NCBI RefSeq assembly: GCF_013408745.1
Contig: NZ_JACCBJ010000001.1
Coordinates: 3,224,001 to 3,288,000 of the forward strand
Source: Leifsonia soli
GTDB lineage: Bacteria > Actinomycetota > Actinomycetes > Actinomycetales > Microbacteriaceae
Direction: 5' to 3'
DNA length: 64,000 bases
Shown: piece after piece, positions 27,630-36,692 of the stretch
Numbering within the stretch: the first letter of the stretch is position 1
Layout: each line of letters begins with the position of its first letter
The notes under the pieces: generated by a model
Database searches by the model: none
Seen by the model: the letters and a program-made list of their open reading frames with translations, nothing else
Told to the model about the DNA's origin: nothing
Made by a program: the position numbers and the translations under genes

Positions 27630-29330
27630 CTACCGCCGTGTCACGCGCACCGCTTCGTCGAATGCCGCGACCGCATCTGACGGCGCCTCGCCGAGGCCCG
27701 TGCCGGACAGGCTCACCTCCACGAGCAGCTCACCGCGGCGGAACCGGAAGACGCCGTCTGTGTACGCCACCTCGGTGGCGGGCGCATCGGCCGGGATCGT
27801 GCGGCGCAGCGCGGTGAGCGTGCGGTACCAGTCGAGCATGCGGGCGTTCTCCGGACGCTCCGGCTCCGACCAGTCGAGCGTGGAGCGCCGGAAGGTCTCC
27901 GGGTCCTGCGGGTCGGGCACGACGCCCGGGTCCCATCCCATCCGGGCGAACTCCGCGATGCGGCCCTCCGCCGTGGCCTTCCCGAGTTCGGGCTCCGGGT
28001 GCGAGGTGAAGAACTGCCACGGGGTCGTCGCCGCCCACTCCTCGCCCATGAAGAGCATGGGCGTGAACGGGCCGAGCAGGGTGAGGGCGGCAGCCGCGGC
28101 GAGGCGTCCGGGGTCCAGTGTCGCGGTGAGGCGGTCGCCGACGGCGCGGTTGCCGATCTGGTCGTGGTCCTGGCTGAACACCACCAGGCGGGTGAACGGG
28201 ATGTCCGGGTCGAGCGGCCGGCCGTGATGACGCTCGCGGAAGCTCGACCACGTGCCGTCGTGGAAGAAGCCGCGCTGGAACACCTTCACCAGCGCCTCCG
28301 GCCGGGCGAAGTCGCCGTAGTAGCCGGTGTCCTCTCCGCTCAGGTTCGCGTGGATGGCGTGGTGCACGTCGTCGTCCCACTGCGCGTGGAGGCCGTAGCC
28401 GTGGTGCGAGCGCGCGCGGATGAGCTTGGGGTCGTTGAGATCGCTCTCCGCGATGAGGGTGCGCGGGCGCCCGGTCTCGCCGGCGAGCTCGTCGGCGAGG
28501 ATGGCCAGCTCCTCGAGCAGGTGCGTCGCGCTGTGATCCTGGAGCGCGTGCACCGCGTCCAGACGCAGGCCGTCCACGTGCATCTCGCGCAGCCAGTACT
28601 CGGCGTTGTCGAGGATGTACCGGCGCACGTCGTCCGACAGGGGGCCGTCGAGGTTGATGTTCACACCCCAGGTGCTGGCTCCCTGCCCGAGGTAGGGACC
28701 GAACTTCCCCAGGTAGTTGCCGCTGGGCCCGAGGTGGTTGTACACGACGTCCTGGATGACGGCGACACCGCGACGATGGCACACCTCCACGAAGCGCTGG
28801 TATGCCTCCGGTCCGCCGTACTGCTCCTGGACGGCGTACCAGAGCACGCCGTCGTAGCCCCAGTTGTGCGTCCCGTTGAACGCGTTCACCGGGAGCAGCT
28901 CGATGGTGTCGACGCCGAGGTCGATCAGGTGGTCGAGCCGGGCGGCCGCGGCGTCGAGGGTGCCCTCCGGCGTGAACGTGCCGATGTGCAGCTCGTAGAC
29001 GACCGCGCCCGTGAGGTCGCGGCCCTCCCACGCGCCGTCGTCCCAGGTGCGGGCGCGCGGATCGAACTCGCGGCTCAGCTCGTGCACGCCGTTCGGCTGC
29101 CGACGCGACCGCGGATCGGGGAACGGGCCGTCGCCGTCGACGACGAACCCGTAGTCGAGCGGCTCCGCCGGAAACGTCGGCGCCTCGGCGAGCTGCCACC
29201 ATCCGCCGGCCGGGTTCGCGTCCGACGCGGGCACGCGGGTGAGCGGGAAGGTGCCGAGGCCGCCGAGCACCACATCCACCGACCGGGCCCCGGGTGCCCA
29301 GACGGGGAAACGCCGGTCGGCACCCGTCAT
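27630..29330 (-). CDS. treZ: Maltooligosyl-trehalose trehalohydrolase TreZ
   Basis: About 566 residues. A CBM48-like N-terminus ([15 protein letters not shown]) precedes a GH13 barrel with [25 protein letters not shown], nucleophile Asp in G-L-R-L-D-A-V-H, acid Glu in [10 protein letters not shown] and [10 protein letters not shown]. It releases trehalose from the end of maltooligosyl-trehalose made by TreY. ATG 29330 is used; a GTG at 29348 sharing GTGA with the treY stop would add six residues and is a real alternative. Confidence 0.93.
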   Translation of the reverse strand: MTGADRRFPVWAPGARSVDVVLGGLGTFPLTRVPASDANPAGGWWQLAEAPTFPAEPLDYGFVVDGDGPFPDPRSRRQPNGVHELSREFDPRARTWDDGAWEGRDLTGAVVYELHIGTFTPEGTLDAAAARLDHLIDLGVDTIELLPVNAFNGTHNWGYDGVLWYAVQEQYGGPEAYQRFVEVCHRRGVAVIQDVVYNHLGPSGNYLGKFGPYLGQGASTWGVNINLDGPLSDDVRRYILDNAEYWLREMHVDGLRLDAVHALQDHSATHLLEELAILADELAGETGRPRTLIAESDLNDPKLIRARSHHGYGLHAQWDDDVHHAIHANLSGEDTGYYGDFARPEALVKVFQRGFFHDGTWSSFRERHHGRPLDPDIPFTRLVVFSQDHDQIGNRAVGDRLTATLDPGRLAAAAALTLLGPFTPMLFMGEEWAATTPWQFFTSHPEPELGKATAEGRIAEFARMGWDPGVVPDPQDPETFRRSTLDWSEPERPENARMLDWYRTLTALRRTIPADAPATEVAYTDGVFRFRRGELLVEVSLSGTGLGEAPSDAVAAFDEAVRVTRR

Positions 29331-29344
29331 CCGGTCGCCGCCGC

Positions 29345-31609
29345 TCACCGGATCACCGCCAGCAGGGCGACCGGGTAGGCCTCGAGCAGGGAGGCGAGCG
29401 GCACGCGCCCGGAGAACTCGCGCCCGGTCAGTTCGTCGCGCATGCGCTGGTCCTCCAGATCGATCGTGGTGTCGGCCCAGCCGCCGGTCGCGGAGAGCCC
29501 GACCGGCAGGCGGGTGGCGATGGCGATCGCGCCGCCCCGGTCGAAGCCGACGAGGTGGCCGGCGCGCGATCCCTCGGCGTAGACGGGACGGTAGCCGGTG
29601 AAGAGCTCCGGCCGGTCGCGGCGCAGGCGGAGCGCCTTCGCGGTGACCAGCTCCTTCGCCGCGCCCGACGAGTCGACCGCGGGCTGCCATCCCTCGTCGA
29701 TGTGGGCGAGGAGCCCGGCGGCCGCGTCGAATTCGACCGGGCGGCGGTTGTCGGGGTCGACCAGCGAGCGCTCCCAGCGCTCCGAGCCCTGGTACACGTC
29801 CGGGATGCCTGGCGCCATCAGCTGCAGCAGCTTGGCGCCGAGCCCGTTGCTGGCGCCGGGGGCCTCGATGACGGCCGCCAGCGCCTCAACTTCGGCCCGT
29901 ACGCGCTCGTCGTCGAAGGCTGCGTCGATCGCGGCGAGCATCCGCTTCTCGAACGCCTCGTCCGGGTCCGTCCATCCGGTCGACGCCCCCGCCTCGCGCG
30001 CGGCCTTCAGCGCGTAGTCGTGCAGACGCTCGCGGGATGCGGGCCATGCGCCGATGACGGACTGCCACAGCAGGCTCTCCAGCGAGCCGTCGCCGAACCC
30101 GACGCGCTCCCGAACCGTCCGAAGGAACCGCTCCCAGCGTCCCGGCAGCTCGGCGAGCACGTGGATGCGCGCCCGCGTGTCCTCGCCGCGCTTCGTGTCG
30201 TGCGTGGAGAGTGCCGTCATCGACTCGGGCAGGCGCCGCTGGCGGTCGGACTGCCGGCGGTGGAACTCCTCCGGCGAGATCGCGAACTCGGAGGGGTCCG
30301 CACCGACCTCGGTCAGCGAGACGAGCCGGGTGAATCGGTAGAAGGCGTTGTCCTCGACGCCCTTCGCCATGATCGCGCCTGTGGTCTGCTCGAACCGCTC
30401 GCCCAGGCGGTCGACGATCCGAGCCAGGACGGGCGCGAGGTCGGGGCGCGTCGCCGCGGCGGCCAGGCGGGCCTCCTCCAGGTACTCGTCGCCGCAGGGG
30501 AGGTAGCTGCGGTACACGGGGAACCAGGCGGCCAGCTCGGCGACGGCGTCGGCGACCTCCTCGTCCGTCCCCTCGCCGAGCTCGCGCACGACGCGGAGCA
30601 CCTCCGAGCGGAGGATGCCGTCGGCGACGGCGCGCTTGCGACGGTGCACGAGCTCGACCCAGTCCTGGCTCTCCTCGCGGTCGTCGAGCTCCCCGGCCAG
30701 GGCGGTCAGCGGCCCTTCGCCCGACGGGTCCACGAAGACGCGGTCGATGACGGCGAGGGCGTCGTAACCGGTGGTGCCCTGCACCGGCCAGTCCGGCATC
30801 CGCTCGTCGCCCTCGATGATCTTCTCGACCCAGATCGGCGCGTCACCGGCGAGGTCGCGCAGGCGTTCGAGGTACTGACCGGGGTCGCGGAGGCCATCCG
30901 GATGGTCCACGCGGAGCCCGTCGACGAGCCCCTCGCTCAGCCAGCGGCCGATCTCGCGGTGGGTGTCGTCGAACACCTGCTGGTCTTCGACGCGGAGGCC
31001 GGCGAGCGTGTTGACGGCGAAGAAGCGGCGGTAGTTGAGCTCGGCGTCGGCGCGGCGCCAGGACATCAGCTCGTAGTGCTGGCGGGCGTGGACCTCGCGC
31101 GGGGTCCCCTCGCCGGTGCCCGGCGCGAGGGGGAAGCGGTGGTCGTAGTAACGCAGCTCGCCGTCCTCGATGCGGAGGGCGTCCTCCTCATCCGGTCCGT
31201 CGCCGAGGACGGGAAGGCGGAGTCGCCCGTGGCCGAACTCCCAGTCGATGTCGAAGAAGGAGGCGTGACGCGAGTCCCGGCCGTGAGCGAGCACATCCCA
31301 CCACCACGCGTTGACCGCCGGCGTCGCGACGCCCATGTGGTTGGGGACGATGTCGACGAGTACCTTCAGGCCCCGGGCGTGAGCGGCGTCGGCGAATTCG
31401 CGGAGCGCCTCCGGACCGCCGCGCGCTTCGTCGACGCGGCTGTGGTCGACGACGTCGTAGCCGTGCATCGAACCGGGCTCGGCCTCCAGGAGGGGCGACA
31501 GATAGACCCAGTCGGCGCCGAGGCGTCGGATGTGGTCGAGCACCTGGGTGGCGTCGCGGAGGGTGAAAGTGGGGGAGATCTGGAGGCGGTAGGTGCTCAC
31601 AGCGTTCAT
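29345..31609 (-). CDS. treY: Maltooligosyl-trehalose synthase TreY
   Basis: About 754 residues, normal for TreY. The opening [13 protein letters not shown] is diagnostic, followed by [16 protein letters not shown], nucleophile Asp in [10 protein letters not shown] and Glu in W-V-E-K-I-I. It converts the reducing end of a maltooligosaccharide into a terminal trehalose unit. It is the first gene of the minus-strand treY-treZ-(antitoxin-toxin)-glgX-kinase series. The pathway makes trehalose from glycogen and usually serves osmotic and desiccation tolerance. Confidence 0.94.
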   Translation of the reverse strand: MNAVSTYRLQISPTFTLRDATQVLDHIRRLGADWVYLSPLLEAEPGSMHGYDVVDHSRVDEARGGPEALREFADAAHARGLKVLVDIVPNHMGVATPAVNAWWWDVLAHGRDSRHASFFDIDWEFGHGRLRLPVLGDGPDEEDALRIEDGELRYYDHRFPLAPGTGEGTPREVHARQHYELMSWRRADAELNYRRFFAVNTLAGLRVEDQQVFDDTHREIGRWLSEGLVDGLRVDHPDGLRDPGQYLERLRDLAGDAPIWVEKIIEGDERMPDWPVQGTTGYDALAVIDRVFVDPSGEGPLTALAGELDDREESQDWVELVHRRKRAVADGILRSEVLRVVRELGEGTDEEVADAVAELAAWFPVYRSYLPCGDEYLEEARLAAAATRPDLAPVLARIVDRLGERFEQTTGAIMAKGVEDNAFYRFTRLVSLTEVGADPSEFAISPEEFHRRQSDRQRRLPESMTALSTHDTKRGEDTRARIHVLAELPGRWERFLRTVRERVGFGDGSLESLLWQSVIGAWPASRERLHDYALKAAREAGASTGWTDPDEAFEKRMLAAIDAAFDDERVRAEVEALAAVIEAPGASNGLGAKLLQLMAPGIPDVYQGSERWERSLVDPDNRRPVEFDAAAGLLAHIDEGWQPAVDSSGAAKELVTAKALRLRRDRPELFTGYRPVYAEGSRAGHLVGFDRGGAIAIATRLPVGLSATGGWADTTIDLEDQRMRDELTGREFSGRVPLASLLEAYPVALLAVIR

Positions 31610-31681
31610 TCTGGGGGAGGGGAGCGGTGCCGAGTAGGCCTTGAAATCGATCGCCGGGCATTTTGCTAGACGAGCGAGCTA

Positions 31682-31698
31682 TATGATGAGACTAACTA
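31682..31698 (+). promoter_or_regulatory. -10 element and ACTAACTA motif upstream of the small DUF7882-like gene
   Basis: TATGAT (31682-31687) is a good -10 hexamer; no clear -35 precedes it. ACTAACTA (31691-31698) lies at the expected transcription start. The same octamer, in the other orientation (TAGTTAGT, 32061-32068), precedes the MarR gene 360 bases on, suggesting a common regulator. Confidence 0.45.
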
Positions 31699-31739
31699 CA
31701 TATCCGCTGGATCAGCGATACAACGAAGGGAGACGTGGC

Positions 31740-32054
31740 TTGGGAGTGCTCAGCTATGGGGGAGCCGACTACGAGTTCTCGGATCGCCTGCTGGCTCACG
31801 TGCAGGTCGTCATCACGACCAAGCTGCGCCGTCGAGAGTCGTTCGCGCTGAGCTGGATCCGCGACGGGGACGGCGGCCGCGAGACCATCTGGGTCGACAA
31901 CGGGCTGCCGATCCGCTTCCGCTACGACGACGGCGTCATCGCGCCGCTCAACCGGGAGTGGCTCGAATCGCTCATGGACGGCACGCACCGCCCGAACGGG
32001 CTCCTCGTCACGCCGGAGCCGGCCGCATCGCCGGCCGCGAAGGGTAAAAGCTAG
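31740..32054 (+). CDS. Small DUF7882-like protein next to MarR genes
   Basis: About 104 residues. The TTG at 31740 is chosen because it gives M-G-V-L-S-Y-G, the conserved start of this small actinobacterial family, and because GGGAG lies about eight bases upstream. Residues F-S-D-R-L-L-A-H-V-Q-V-V-I-T-T-K-L-R-R are the core, followed by F-A-L-S-W and a W-V-D-N-G-L-P-I-R-F-R-Y strand segment. The tail is Ala/Pro/Lys-rich. The function is unknown, but this family commonly lies beside MarR-type genes, as here. Confidence 0.7.
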   Translation: MGVLSYGGADYEFSDRLLAHVQVVITTKLRRRESFALSWIRDGDGGRETIWVDNGLPIRFRYDDGVIAPLNREWLESLMDGTHRPNGLLVTPEPAASPAAKGKS

Positions 32055-32060
32055 GGAGTC

Positions 32061-32070
32061 TAGTTAGTAG
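32061..32070. promoter_or_regulatory. TAGTTAGTAG motif upstream of the first MarR gene
   Basis: Reverse-complement copy of the ACTAACTA motif found before the small gene at 31740. It lies 20 bases before the MarR start, where a regulator would block transcription. It may be an autoregulatory MarR site; this rests on the sequence match alone. Confidence 0.4.
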
Positions 32071-32089
32071 GTGCTCTATCGTTAAGGGC

Positions 32090-32644
32090 ATGACGTCCGA
32101 GACCCAGGGATCGGCGCACTACTGGTACGAGGAGCGCGCCCAGCAGCGCGCTCCCGGCATCGAGGTGCTCGAGGCGATGCGCGCGTACGGCGCCGCCGAG
32201 TCGGCCATGCGCCGGCGTTCCGAGGGCGTGCTGCGGATGAGCGAGAACGACGTCTCGGCCATGCGCTACCTGCTTCGAGCGCAGGAGGCGGGCCGCGCGG
32301 TCGGTCCCAAGGAGCTGGCCGAGTACCTCGGCATCCAGAGTTCGTCGGTCACCGCCCTGCTCGACCGTCTGGAGCGCGCCGGGCACGTCCGGCGTCAGTC
32401 GAGTCCGTTCGACCGGCGCGCGCTCATCGTGGTGCCGACGGTGCCGGAGGACGAGCTGCAGCGGTCGATCCTGGGCGACATGCGGCAGGAGCTCGTCGAC
32501 GTCGCCGCGTCGCTCGACCCGGCCGACGCGGCCGTGGTGATCGACTTCCTGCGCCGGATGCGCGAAGCCGTCGACCACATCGACGCCGCGGAGGTGGCGC
32601 GTGGACCGAACCGCTCCGGCGACCGCACCCGCAGCAGCACGTAA
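32090..32644 (+). CDS. MarR-family transcriptional regulator (first of a tandem pair)
   Basis: About 184 residues. H-Y-W-Y near the start is followed by the helix E-V-L-E-A-M-R-A-Y-G-A-A-E-S-A-M-R-R-R, then the winged helix with V-G-P-K-E-L-A-E-Y-L-G-I-Q-S-S-S-V-T-A-L-L-D-R-L-E and wing S-P-F-D-R-R-A-L. It ends in TAA at 32642-32644; the next gene continues in the same frame with a similar protein. A possible operator lies just upstream. It probably controls itself and the small gene before it. Confidence 0.88.
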   Translation: MTSETQGSAHYWYEERAQQRAPGIEVLEAMRAYGAAESAMRRRSEGVLRMSENDVSAMRYLLRAQEAGRAVGPKELAEYLGIQSSSVTALLDRLERAGHVRRQSSPFDRRALIVVPTVPEDELQRSILGDMRQELVDVAASLDPADAAVVIDFLRRMREAVDHIDAAEVARGPNRSGDRTRSST

Positions 32645-32653
32645 AATCGGGGT

Positions 32654-33154
32654 ATCGAAGAACAGACCGGCGGGCGGTACTGGTACGACCGTGCGGACCC
32701 GCATACCGTTGACGTCCTGAACGCGCTGCGCGACTACCGCGCCGCGGAGCAGGCGATGCGCCGTCGTACCCGCGAGTCGATGCGGATGGGGGAGAACGAC
32801 CTGCGTGCGCTGCGGTTCCTGATGAAGCGGCAGAACGACGGCGCTCCGGCGACTCCGGCGGAACTCGGCGCCCACCTCCAGCTCAAGTCGTCGTCGGTCA
32901 CCGTCATGCTCGACCGGCTGACGGTGGCCGGGTGGGTGAGCCGCCGGCCGCATCCCGCGGACCGGCGCAGCCTGGTGATCGTCGCGACCCCCGGCGCGGA
33001 CGAGGAGGTCAGGCACACGCTCGAGGCGATGCACCGCCGGATGCTCGAGGCCGCCTCCGTGCTGGACGAGCGTCAGGCGGAGATCGTGACCGGTTTCCTG
33101 GGCCGGATGTCGTCCGCGCTCGAGGCGCTGGACCACCGCGACGGCGTCTCCTGA
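32654..33154 (+). CDS. MarR-family regulator (second of a tandem pair, no canonical start codon for full length)
   Basis: Coding similarity to the upstream MarR protein begins at about 32654: R-Y-W-Y then D-V-L-N-A-L-R-D-Y-R-A-A-E-Q-A-M-R-R-R aligns with its N-terminus. Yet between the stop of the first gene (32644) and 32756 this frame has no ATG, GTG or TTG. The codon aligning with the first gene's start is ATC at 32654. Either a rare start is used, or stop readthrough fuses the two genes, or only the shorter form from ATG 32756 (132 residues) is made. The winged helix (L-K-S-S-S-V-T-V-M-L-D-R-L) and wing (H-P-A-D-R-R-S-L) are intact. Confidence 0.7.
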   Translation: MEEQTGGRYWYDRADPHTVDVLNALRDYRAAEQAMRRRTRESMRMGENDLRALRFLMKRQNDGAPATPAELGAHLQLKSSSVTVMLDRLTVAGWVSRRPHPADRRSLVIVATPGADEEVRHTLEAMHRRMLEAASVLDERQAEIVTGFLGRMSSALEALDHRDGVS

Positions 33155-33244
33155 ACGTGACGTGGGAGGTCTGTGGGCGGGGGTAGACCCGTCTGCGGAA
33201 CGGTGGGAGCGTCGAAGACGAAACGGACCACGAAAGGGGACGTC

Positions 33245-33418
33245 ATGGGACTGGACGACAAGATCGAGAACGCCGGAGAGAAGCTGGGCGGCAACGCCAA
33301 GGAGGCCACGGGTAAGGCCACCGGCGACGAGCGGCTCGAGGCCGAAGGCAAGGGCGACCAGATCAAGGCCGACGTCAAGCAGGCCGGCGAGAAGATCAAG
33401 GACGCCTTCAAGCACTGA
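33245..33418 (+). CDS. CsbD-family small stress protein
   Basis: About 57 residues. M-G-L-D-D-K-I-E-N-A-G-E-K-L-G-G-N-A-K-E-A-T-G with repeated G-D and A-E-G-K-G-D-Q-I is the CsbD pattern, a Lys/Glu/Gly-rich small protein linked to general stress in many bacteria; its molecular role is unknown. AAGGGG lies a few bases before the ATG at 33245. A perfect hairpin terminator follows 14 bases after the stop, so it is a compact single-gene unit. Confidence 0.9.
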   Translation: MGLDDKIENAGEKLGGNAKEATGKATGDERLEAEGKGDQIKADVKQAGEKIKDAFKH

Positions 33419-33432
33419 CCCTCCGACGACCA

Positions 33433-33469
33433 CGAAGCCCCCGCCCCGAACCTCCGGGCGGGGGCTTCG
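33433..33469 (+). terminator. Perfect hairpin terminator after csbD-like gene
   Basis: CGAAGCCCCCGCCC (33433-33446) pairs with GGGCGGGGGCTTCG (33456-33469) over 14 bases with a nine-base loop. There is no T-run, as is common for high-GC terminators. Confidence 0.8.
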
Positions 33470-33538
33470 GCGTGTTCACCGGCCGGTCGGCGGGATTTCG
33501 CCTTTTGTTCACCCGATCTGCGGAGTAGTTTCCGGTGC

Positions 33539-33856
33539 ATGGGAGACCAGGCGGATCGCGCCAGGGCGGCGCGACGAGAGGGGATCGGGGCGGCGCTCGC
33601 CGTGCTCGCCCTCATCGCGACGGTCGCCCTCGCGATCGCCATCCCGACGCAGGGCGAGAATCCGCGCGCGTGGGGCGTGATCGTCTGCGGGCTGGTCACC
33701 GTCGGCCTGTGCGGTGACCTCGCCCTCCGCAACCGGCGGCTGCTGCGGCATTACCGGGGCGACGACCTCGCGCCGCGGCGTCATCCGGCTCCGCGGCGGG
33801 CGTTCCCGCTCGGTCGGCCGCCGGCGCGTCAGGCGCGCGCGAAGGCCGCGCGGTAG
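33539..33856 (+). CDS. Small two-helix membrane protein of unknown function
   Basis: About 105 residues. Membrane helices lie at about 16-38 (I-G-A-A-L-A-V-L-A-L-I-A-T-V-A-L) and 45-63 (W-G-V-I-V-C-G-L-V-T-V-G-L-C); both termini are basic, and the C-terminal 40 residues are Arg/Pro-rich and probably cytoplasmic. Its last 28 bases overlap the convergent GlxA-type regulator gene. The family is not recognised. Confidence 0.6.
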   Translation: MGDQADRARAARREGIGAALAVLALIATVALAIAIPTQGENPRAWGVIVCGLVTVGLCGDLALRNRRLLRHYRGDDLAPRRHPAPRRAFPLGRPPARQARAKAAR

Positions 33857-34779
33857 CGCGTCGGAGGGACGCCCACCTCGGCGTCGAAGTGGTGGCGCAG
33901 CAGAGTGGCGCTGCCGAAGCCGCACTGCCGGGCCACCTCGTCGATGGGCAGGTCGGTCGTCTCGAGCAGCAGCCGTGCGCGCAGGATGCGCTGGGTGGTC
34001 AGCCACTGCATCGGGGGCACGCCCGTCTCCGCCACGAACCGCCGCGAGAAGCTGCGGGTCGACATGTGCGTGCGCTCGGCCAGGCTCCCGACCGTGTGCG
34101 TCTCGTCGAGGCGCTCGGCCAGGTAGTCGATGAGCTCGCTGAACGTGTCGTCCTCGCAGTCGCTCACCGGCTTGTCGATGTACTGGCGCTGACCGCCGTC
34201 GCGCTGCGGCGGGACGACCATGTTGCGCGCGATCGTGTTCGCGACGGCGCTGCCGAGCTCGCGGCGGACGAGGTGGAGGCTGGCGTCGATCCCGGCCGAG
34301 GTGCCGGCGCTCGTGATGATCTGGCCGTCGTCGACGAACAGCACGTCCGGGTCGACGCAGGCGGCCGGGAAGCGGCGCTGCAGTTCGTCCGAGTATCGCC
34401 AGTGCGTGGTGCAGTCGCGCCCGTCGAGGAGTCCGGCGGCGCCGAGGGCGAACGCACCGGAGCAGACGCTGAGCAGGATGGCGCCGCGGTCGTATGCGCG
34501 GCGGAGCGCATCCAGGAACTCCTCCGGGTACTCCTCGCGGATCGTGGCTGCGGGGACGGCGATGAGGTCGGCGTCGTCCATCGCCTCCAGCCCGTAGGGA
34601 GCGGTGACGCTGACGCCGACGGGGCTGGCCACCGGACTCCCGGGCTGGATGGAGCAGACCCGGAAGTCGAACGGCTCGAGCCCGGCATAGCTGCGGTCGA
34701 GCCCGAACACTTCGCACACGACGCCGAACTCGAACATGGCGAAGTCGTCGATGAGGGGCACCGCGACGGATCGGATCAT
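33829..34779 (-). CDS. GlxA/FtrA-type regulator (DJ-1/PfpI domain plus AraC helix-turn-helix)
   Basis: About 316 residues. The N-terminal class I glutamine amidotransferase-like domain (V-A-V-P-L-I-D-D-F-A-M-F-E-F, then L-L-S-V-C-S-G-A-F-A-L-G-A-A-G-L-L with the nucleophile-elbow Cys) is followed by two AraC helix-turn-helix units (S-T-R-S-F-S-R-R-F and P-I-D-E-V-A-R-Q-C-G-F-G-S-A). ATG 34779 is used; the upstream extension to 34827 lacks family similarity. Proteins of this group activate catabolic genes in response to small nitrogen compounds or aldehydes. The target is not evident. Confidence 0.88.
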   Translation of the reverse strand: MIRSVAVPLIDDFAMFEFGVVCEVFGLDRSYAGLEPFDFRVCSIQPGSPVASPVGVSVTAPYGLEAMDDADLIAVPAATIREEYPEEFLDALRRAYDRGAILLSVCSGAFALGAAGLLDGRDCTTHWRYSDELQRRFPAACVDPDVLFVDDGQIITSAGTSAGIDASLHLVRRELGSAVANTIARNMVVPPQRDGGQRQYIDKPVSDCEDDTFSELIDYLAERLDETHTVGSLAERTHMSTRSFSRRFVAETGVPPMQWLTTQRILRARLLLETTDLPIDEVARQCGFGSATLLRHHFDAEVGVPPTRYRAAFARA

Positions 34780-34840
34780 GCCGTCAGTGTAGTGGCCGAA
34801 TCTTTGCGAAGATAGACCTGAAGCCATCTCGTGTCCGTAT

Positions 34841-34861
34841 CTTTACGTCCGTAACGTAAAG
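34841..34861. promoter_or_regulatory. Perfect 8-5-8 palindrome before a small gene
   Basis: CTTTACGT, CCGTA, ACGTAAAG. It ends three bases before the ATG at 34865 and contains its AAAGG ribosome binding site; it is also 62 bases upstream of the divergent GlxA-type gene. A protein bound here, or the RNA hairpin itself, could block translation of the small gene. Confidence 0.45.
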
Positions 34862-34864
34862 GTC

Positions 34865-35080
34865 ATGGCGAACACGACATGGACACAGGGGATGGAACAC
34901 AGCTGGGTGGCGCGCCCGGCACGGACGACCGAGGGGCGACCGCCCCGTCGCCGACGCTTCGTGCTCAGCGACTGGCTGCCCGCGGCGATCCTCGCCCGCG
35001 GCGGCCGGGCCGACCGCGAGACGGAGCGCGCGCTCGGTGACCTGCGGGCGATCCACGCGGCCCACGAGACGGGCCGCTGA
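34865..35080 (+). CDS. Small hypothetical protein
   Basis: About 71 residues, basic in the middle (R-P-P-R-R-R-R-F-V-L-S-D-W-L-P-A-A-I-L-A-R-G-G-R) with an amphipathic helix-like end. No membrane helix or named motif is seen. AAAGG lies two bases before the ATG, within a perfect palindrome. Divergent from the GlxA-type regulator gene, so it may be its target. Function unknown. Confidence 0.5.
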   Translation: MANTTWTQGMEHSWVARPARTTEGRPPRRRRFVLSDWLPAAILARGGRADRETERALGDLRAIHAAHETGR

Positions 35081-35136
35081 CGCCGGCGCACGGACACCCA
35101 GGGACCCCGTGGCGCCCCGTCTCCTAAGCTCGGAGA

Positions 35137-35766
35137 GTGGATGAGATCTCGGCGGCCGGCTTCCTGTTCGACATGGACGGGACGCTCGTCGACTCGACGG
35201 CGGTGGTCGAATCCGTCTGGACGGCCTTCGCCGACCGCCACGGGGTGGATGCGGCCGCGCTGCTCGCGTACGCCCACGGCCGCCAGGCGGCCGACACGGT
35301 CGGGCACTTCCTCCCGGGGGTGGCGGAGGACGAGCGGGCCGTCCTGGTGCGCGGGCTGGTAGCCGAGGAGGTCACCCGCACGGACGGGATCGTCGAGATC
35401 CCGGGTGCGGTCGCGCTCCTCGAGCACCTCGTCGCTCAGGGAGCGCCGGTCGCCGTGGTGACCAGCGCGCCGCGCGCGCTGGCCGTCGCCCGGCTCCGCG
35501 CCGCCGGGGTCCCCGTTCCGGACGTTCTGGTCGCGGCGGAGGATGTCTCCCGCGGCAAGCCGCATCCCGAGGGCTACCTCCGCGCCGCGGAGCAGCTCGG
35601 CGTCCCGATCGACGAGTGCGTGGTGTTCGAGGATGCGGAGGCGGGGATCGCCGCGGCCGTCGCCTCCGGGGCCCGCGTCGTCGTGGTCGGCCACCACGAG
35701 TCTCCGGTCACCGACGGCCTCGACCGTCTCGGCGACTACGCCGGATTCCGGGCCGCCGTTCGCTGA
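35137..35766 (+). CDS. HAD-superfamily phosphatase (subclass IA)
   Basis: About 209 residues. Motif I F-L-F-D-M-D-G-T-L-V-D-S, motif II V-V-T-S-A-P, motif III Lys in R-G-K-P-H-P-E-G and motif IV V-F-E-D-A-E-A-G are complete. A helical cap between motifs I and II places it in the beta-phosphoglucomutase/sugar-phosphatase group (GPP/DOG-like). Start is GTG 35137 after CGGAG. It probably dephosphorylates a small sugar phosphate; the substrate is not certain. Confidence 0.88.
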   Translation: MDEISAAGFLFDMDGTLVDSTAVVESVWTAFADRHGVDAAALLAYAHGRQAADTVGHFLPGVAEDERAVLVRGLVAEEVTRTDGIVEIPGAVALLEHLVAQGAPVAVVTSAPRALAVARLRAAGVPVPDVLVAAEDVSRGKPHPEGYLRAAEQLGVPIDECVVFEDAEAGIAAAVASGARVVVVGHHESPVTDGLDRLGDYAGFRAAVR

Positions 35767-35813
35767 CGAGTACTGCATTGCGCGAGGCCGCATGAGGCGA
35801 GCAGGATCGCGCC

Positions 35814-36692
35814 ATGAGCACCAAGAGCGTGCCGCGGCGCCTGCCGCGCCGGCCGGCCTCGAGCCTCTCCGAGCGATGGACCGTCGTCGACGGCGTCGAC
35901 GTGTTCTACCGCGAGTCGCCCACCCCGCCGGACGCCCCGGCGATGATGCACGTGCACGGATTCGGCCTGTCCGGCCGCTACCTGCTCCCCACCGCTGAAC
36001 GTCTCGCGGACGAGTTCCACACCCTCGTCCCCGACCTCCCGGGGTTCGGCCGGAGCGGCAAGGTGCCGGGGGGCCTCGACATCCCGGATCTGGCGCGCGA
36101 CGCCGCCCGCTTCCTCGACGATCGCGGCATCGAGACGGTCACCCTCGTCGGCAACTCGATGGGATGCCCGGTCATCCTCGAGTTCGCGCATCACTATCCC
36201 GAGCGGATCGACCGCGCCGTGCTCGTCTCGCCCGCCGGCGGCGCGTACAACCGGCCGTTGCGGCGCGCCGTCGGGCAGCTGACCCGCGACGGGGGCCGGG
36301 AGCCGCCGAGGATGATGCGGGTTGCGACGCCGGACTACCTCCGCTTCGGCGTGCCCAGCACCTTCAAGATGTTCAGCGCCCTCACGTCGTATCCGTCGCT
36401 CGAGCGGCTGCTGGAGCTGCGCATCCCGACTCTGGTGGTGATCGGCGACCGCGACCCGCTGCTGCCCGGCCCGGACCGGGTGCGGGAGGTTGCGGCCGCG
36501 ACCGACAACCACGTGCTGGTGGTGCGGATCGAGGGGGCGGCGCACGCCATCAACTTCAGCCACCCCGGAGAGCTGGCCCACATCATCCGGCTGTTCATGG
36601 CCGACCGGCCGATCGTGGACGACCCGGCGTCGCCCGGGCACGCCAGCCTCTACGAGATCCACCGAGGGCGGCACCTGCCGTCGACGGACTAG
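35814..36692 (+). CDS. Alpha/beta-hydrolase
   Basis: About 292 residues. The oxyanion segment H-V-H-G-F-G, nucleophile elbow G-N-S-M-G, acid D in I-G-D-R-D-P-L and catalytic His in G-A-A-H-A-I-N-F give a full triad. The size and the M-F-S-A-L lid region match MhpC-like C-C or ester hydrolases, without enough detail to choose a substrate. AGGA lies eight bases before the ATG. Its stop overlaps by four bases the stop of a convergent gene on the other strand. Confidence 0.85.
   Translation: MSTKSVPRRLPRRPASSLSERWTVVDGVDVFYRESPTPPDAPAMMHVHGFGLSGRYLLPTAERLADEFHTLVPDLPGFGRSGKVPGGLDIPDLARDAARFLDDRGIETVTLVGNSMGCPVILEFAHHYPERIDRAVLVSPAGGAYNRPLRRAVGQLTRDGGREPPRMMRVATPDYLRFGVPSTFKMFSALTSYPSLERLLELRIPTLVVIGDRDPLLPGPDRVREVAAATDNHVLVVRIEGAAHAINFSHPGELAHIIRLFMADRPIVDDPASPGHASLYEIHRGRHLPSTD

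Noticed and set aside
29294..31669. Plus-strand 791-codon frame antisense to treY
   Set aside because: It mirrors the codon structure of treY and lacks any recognisable fold.
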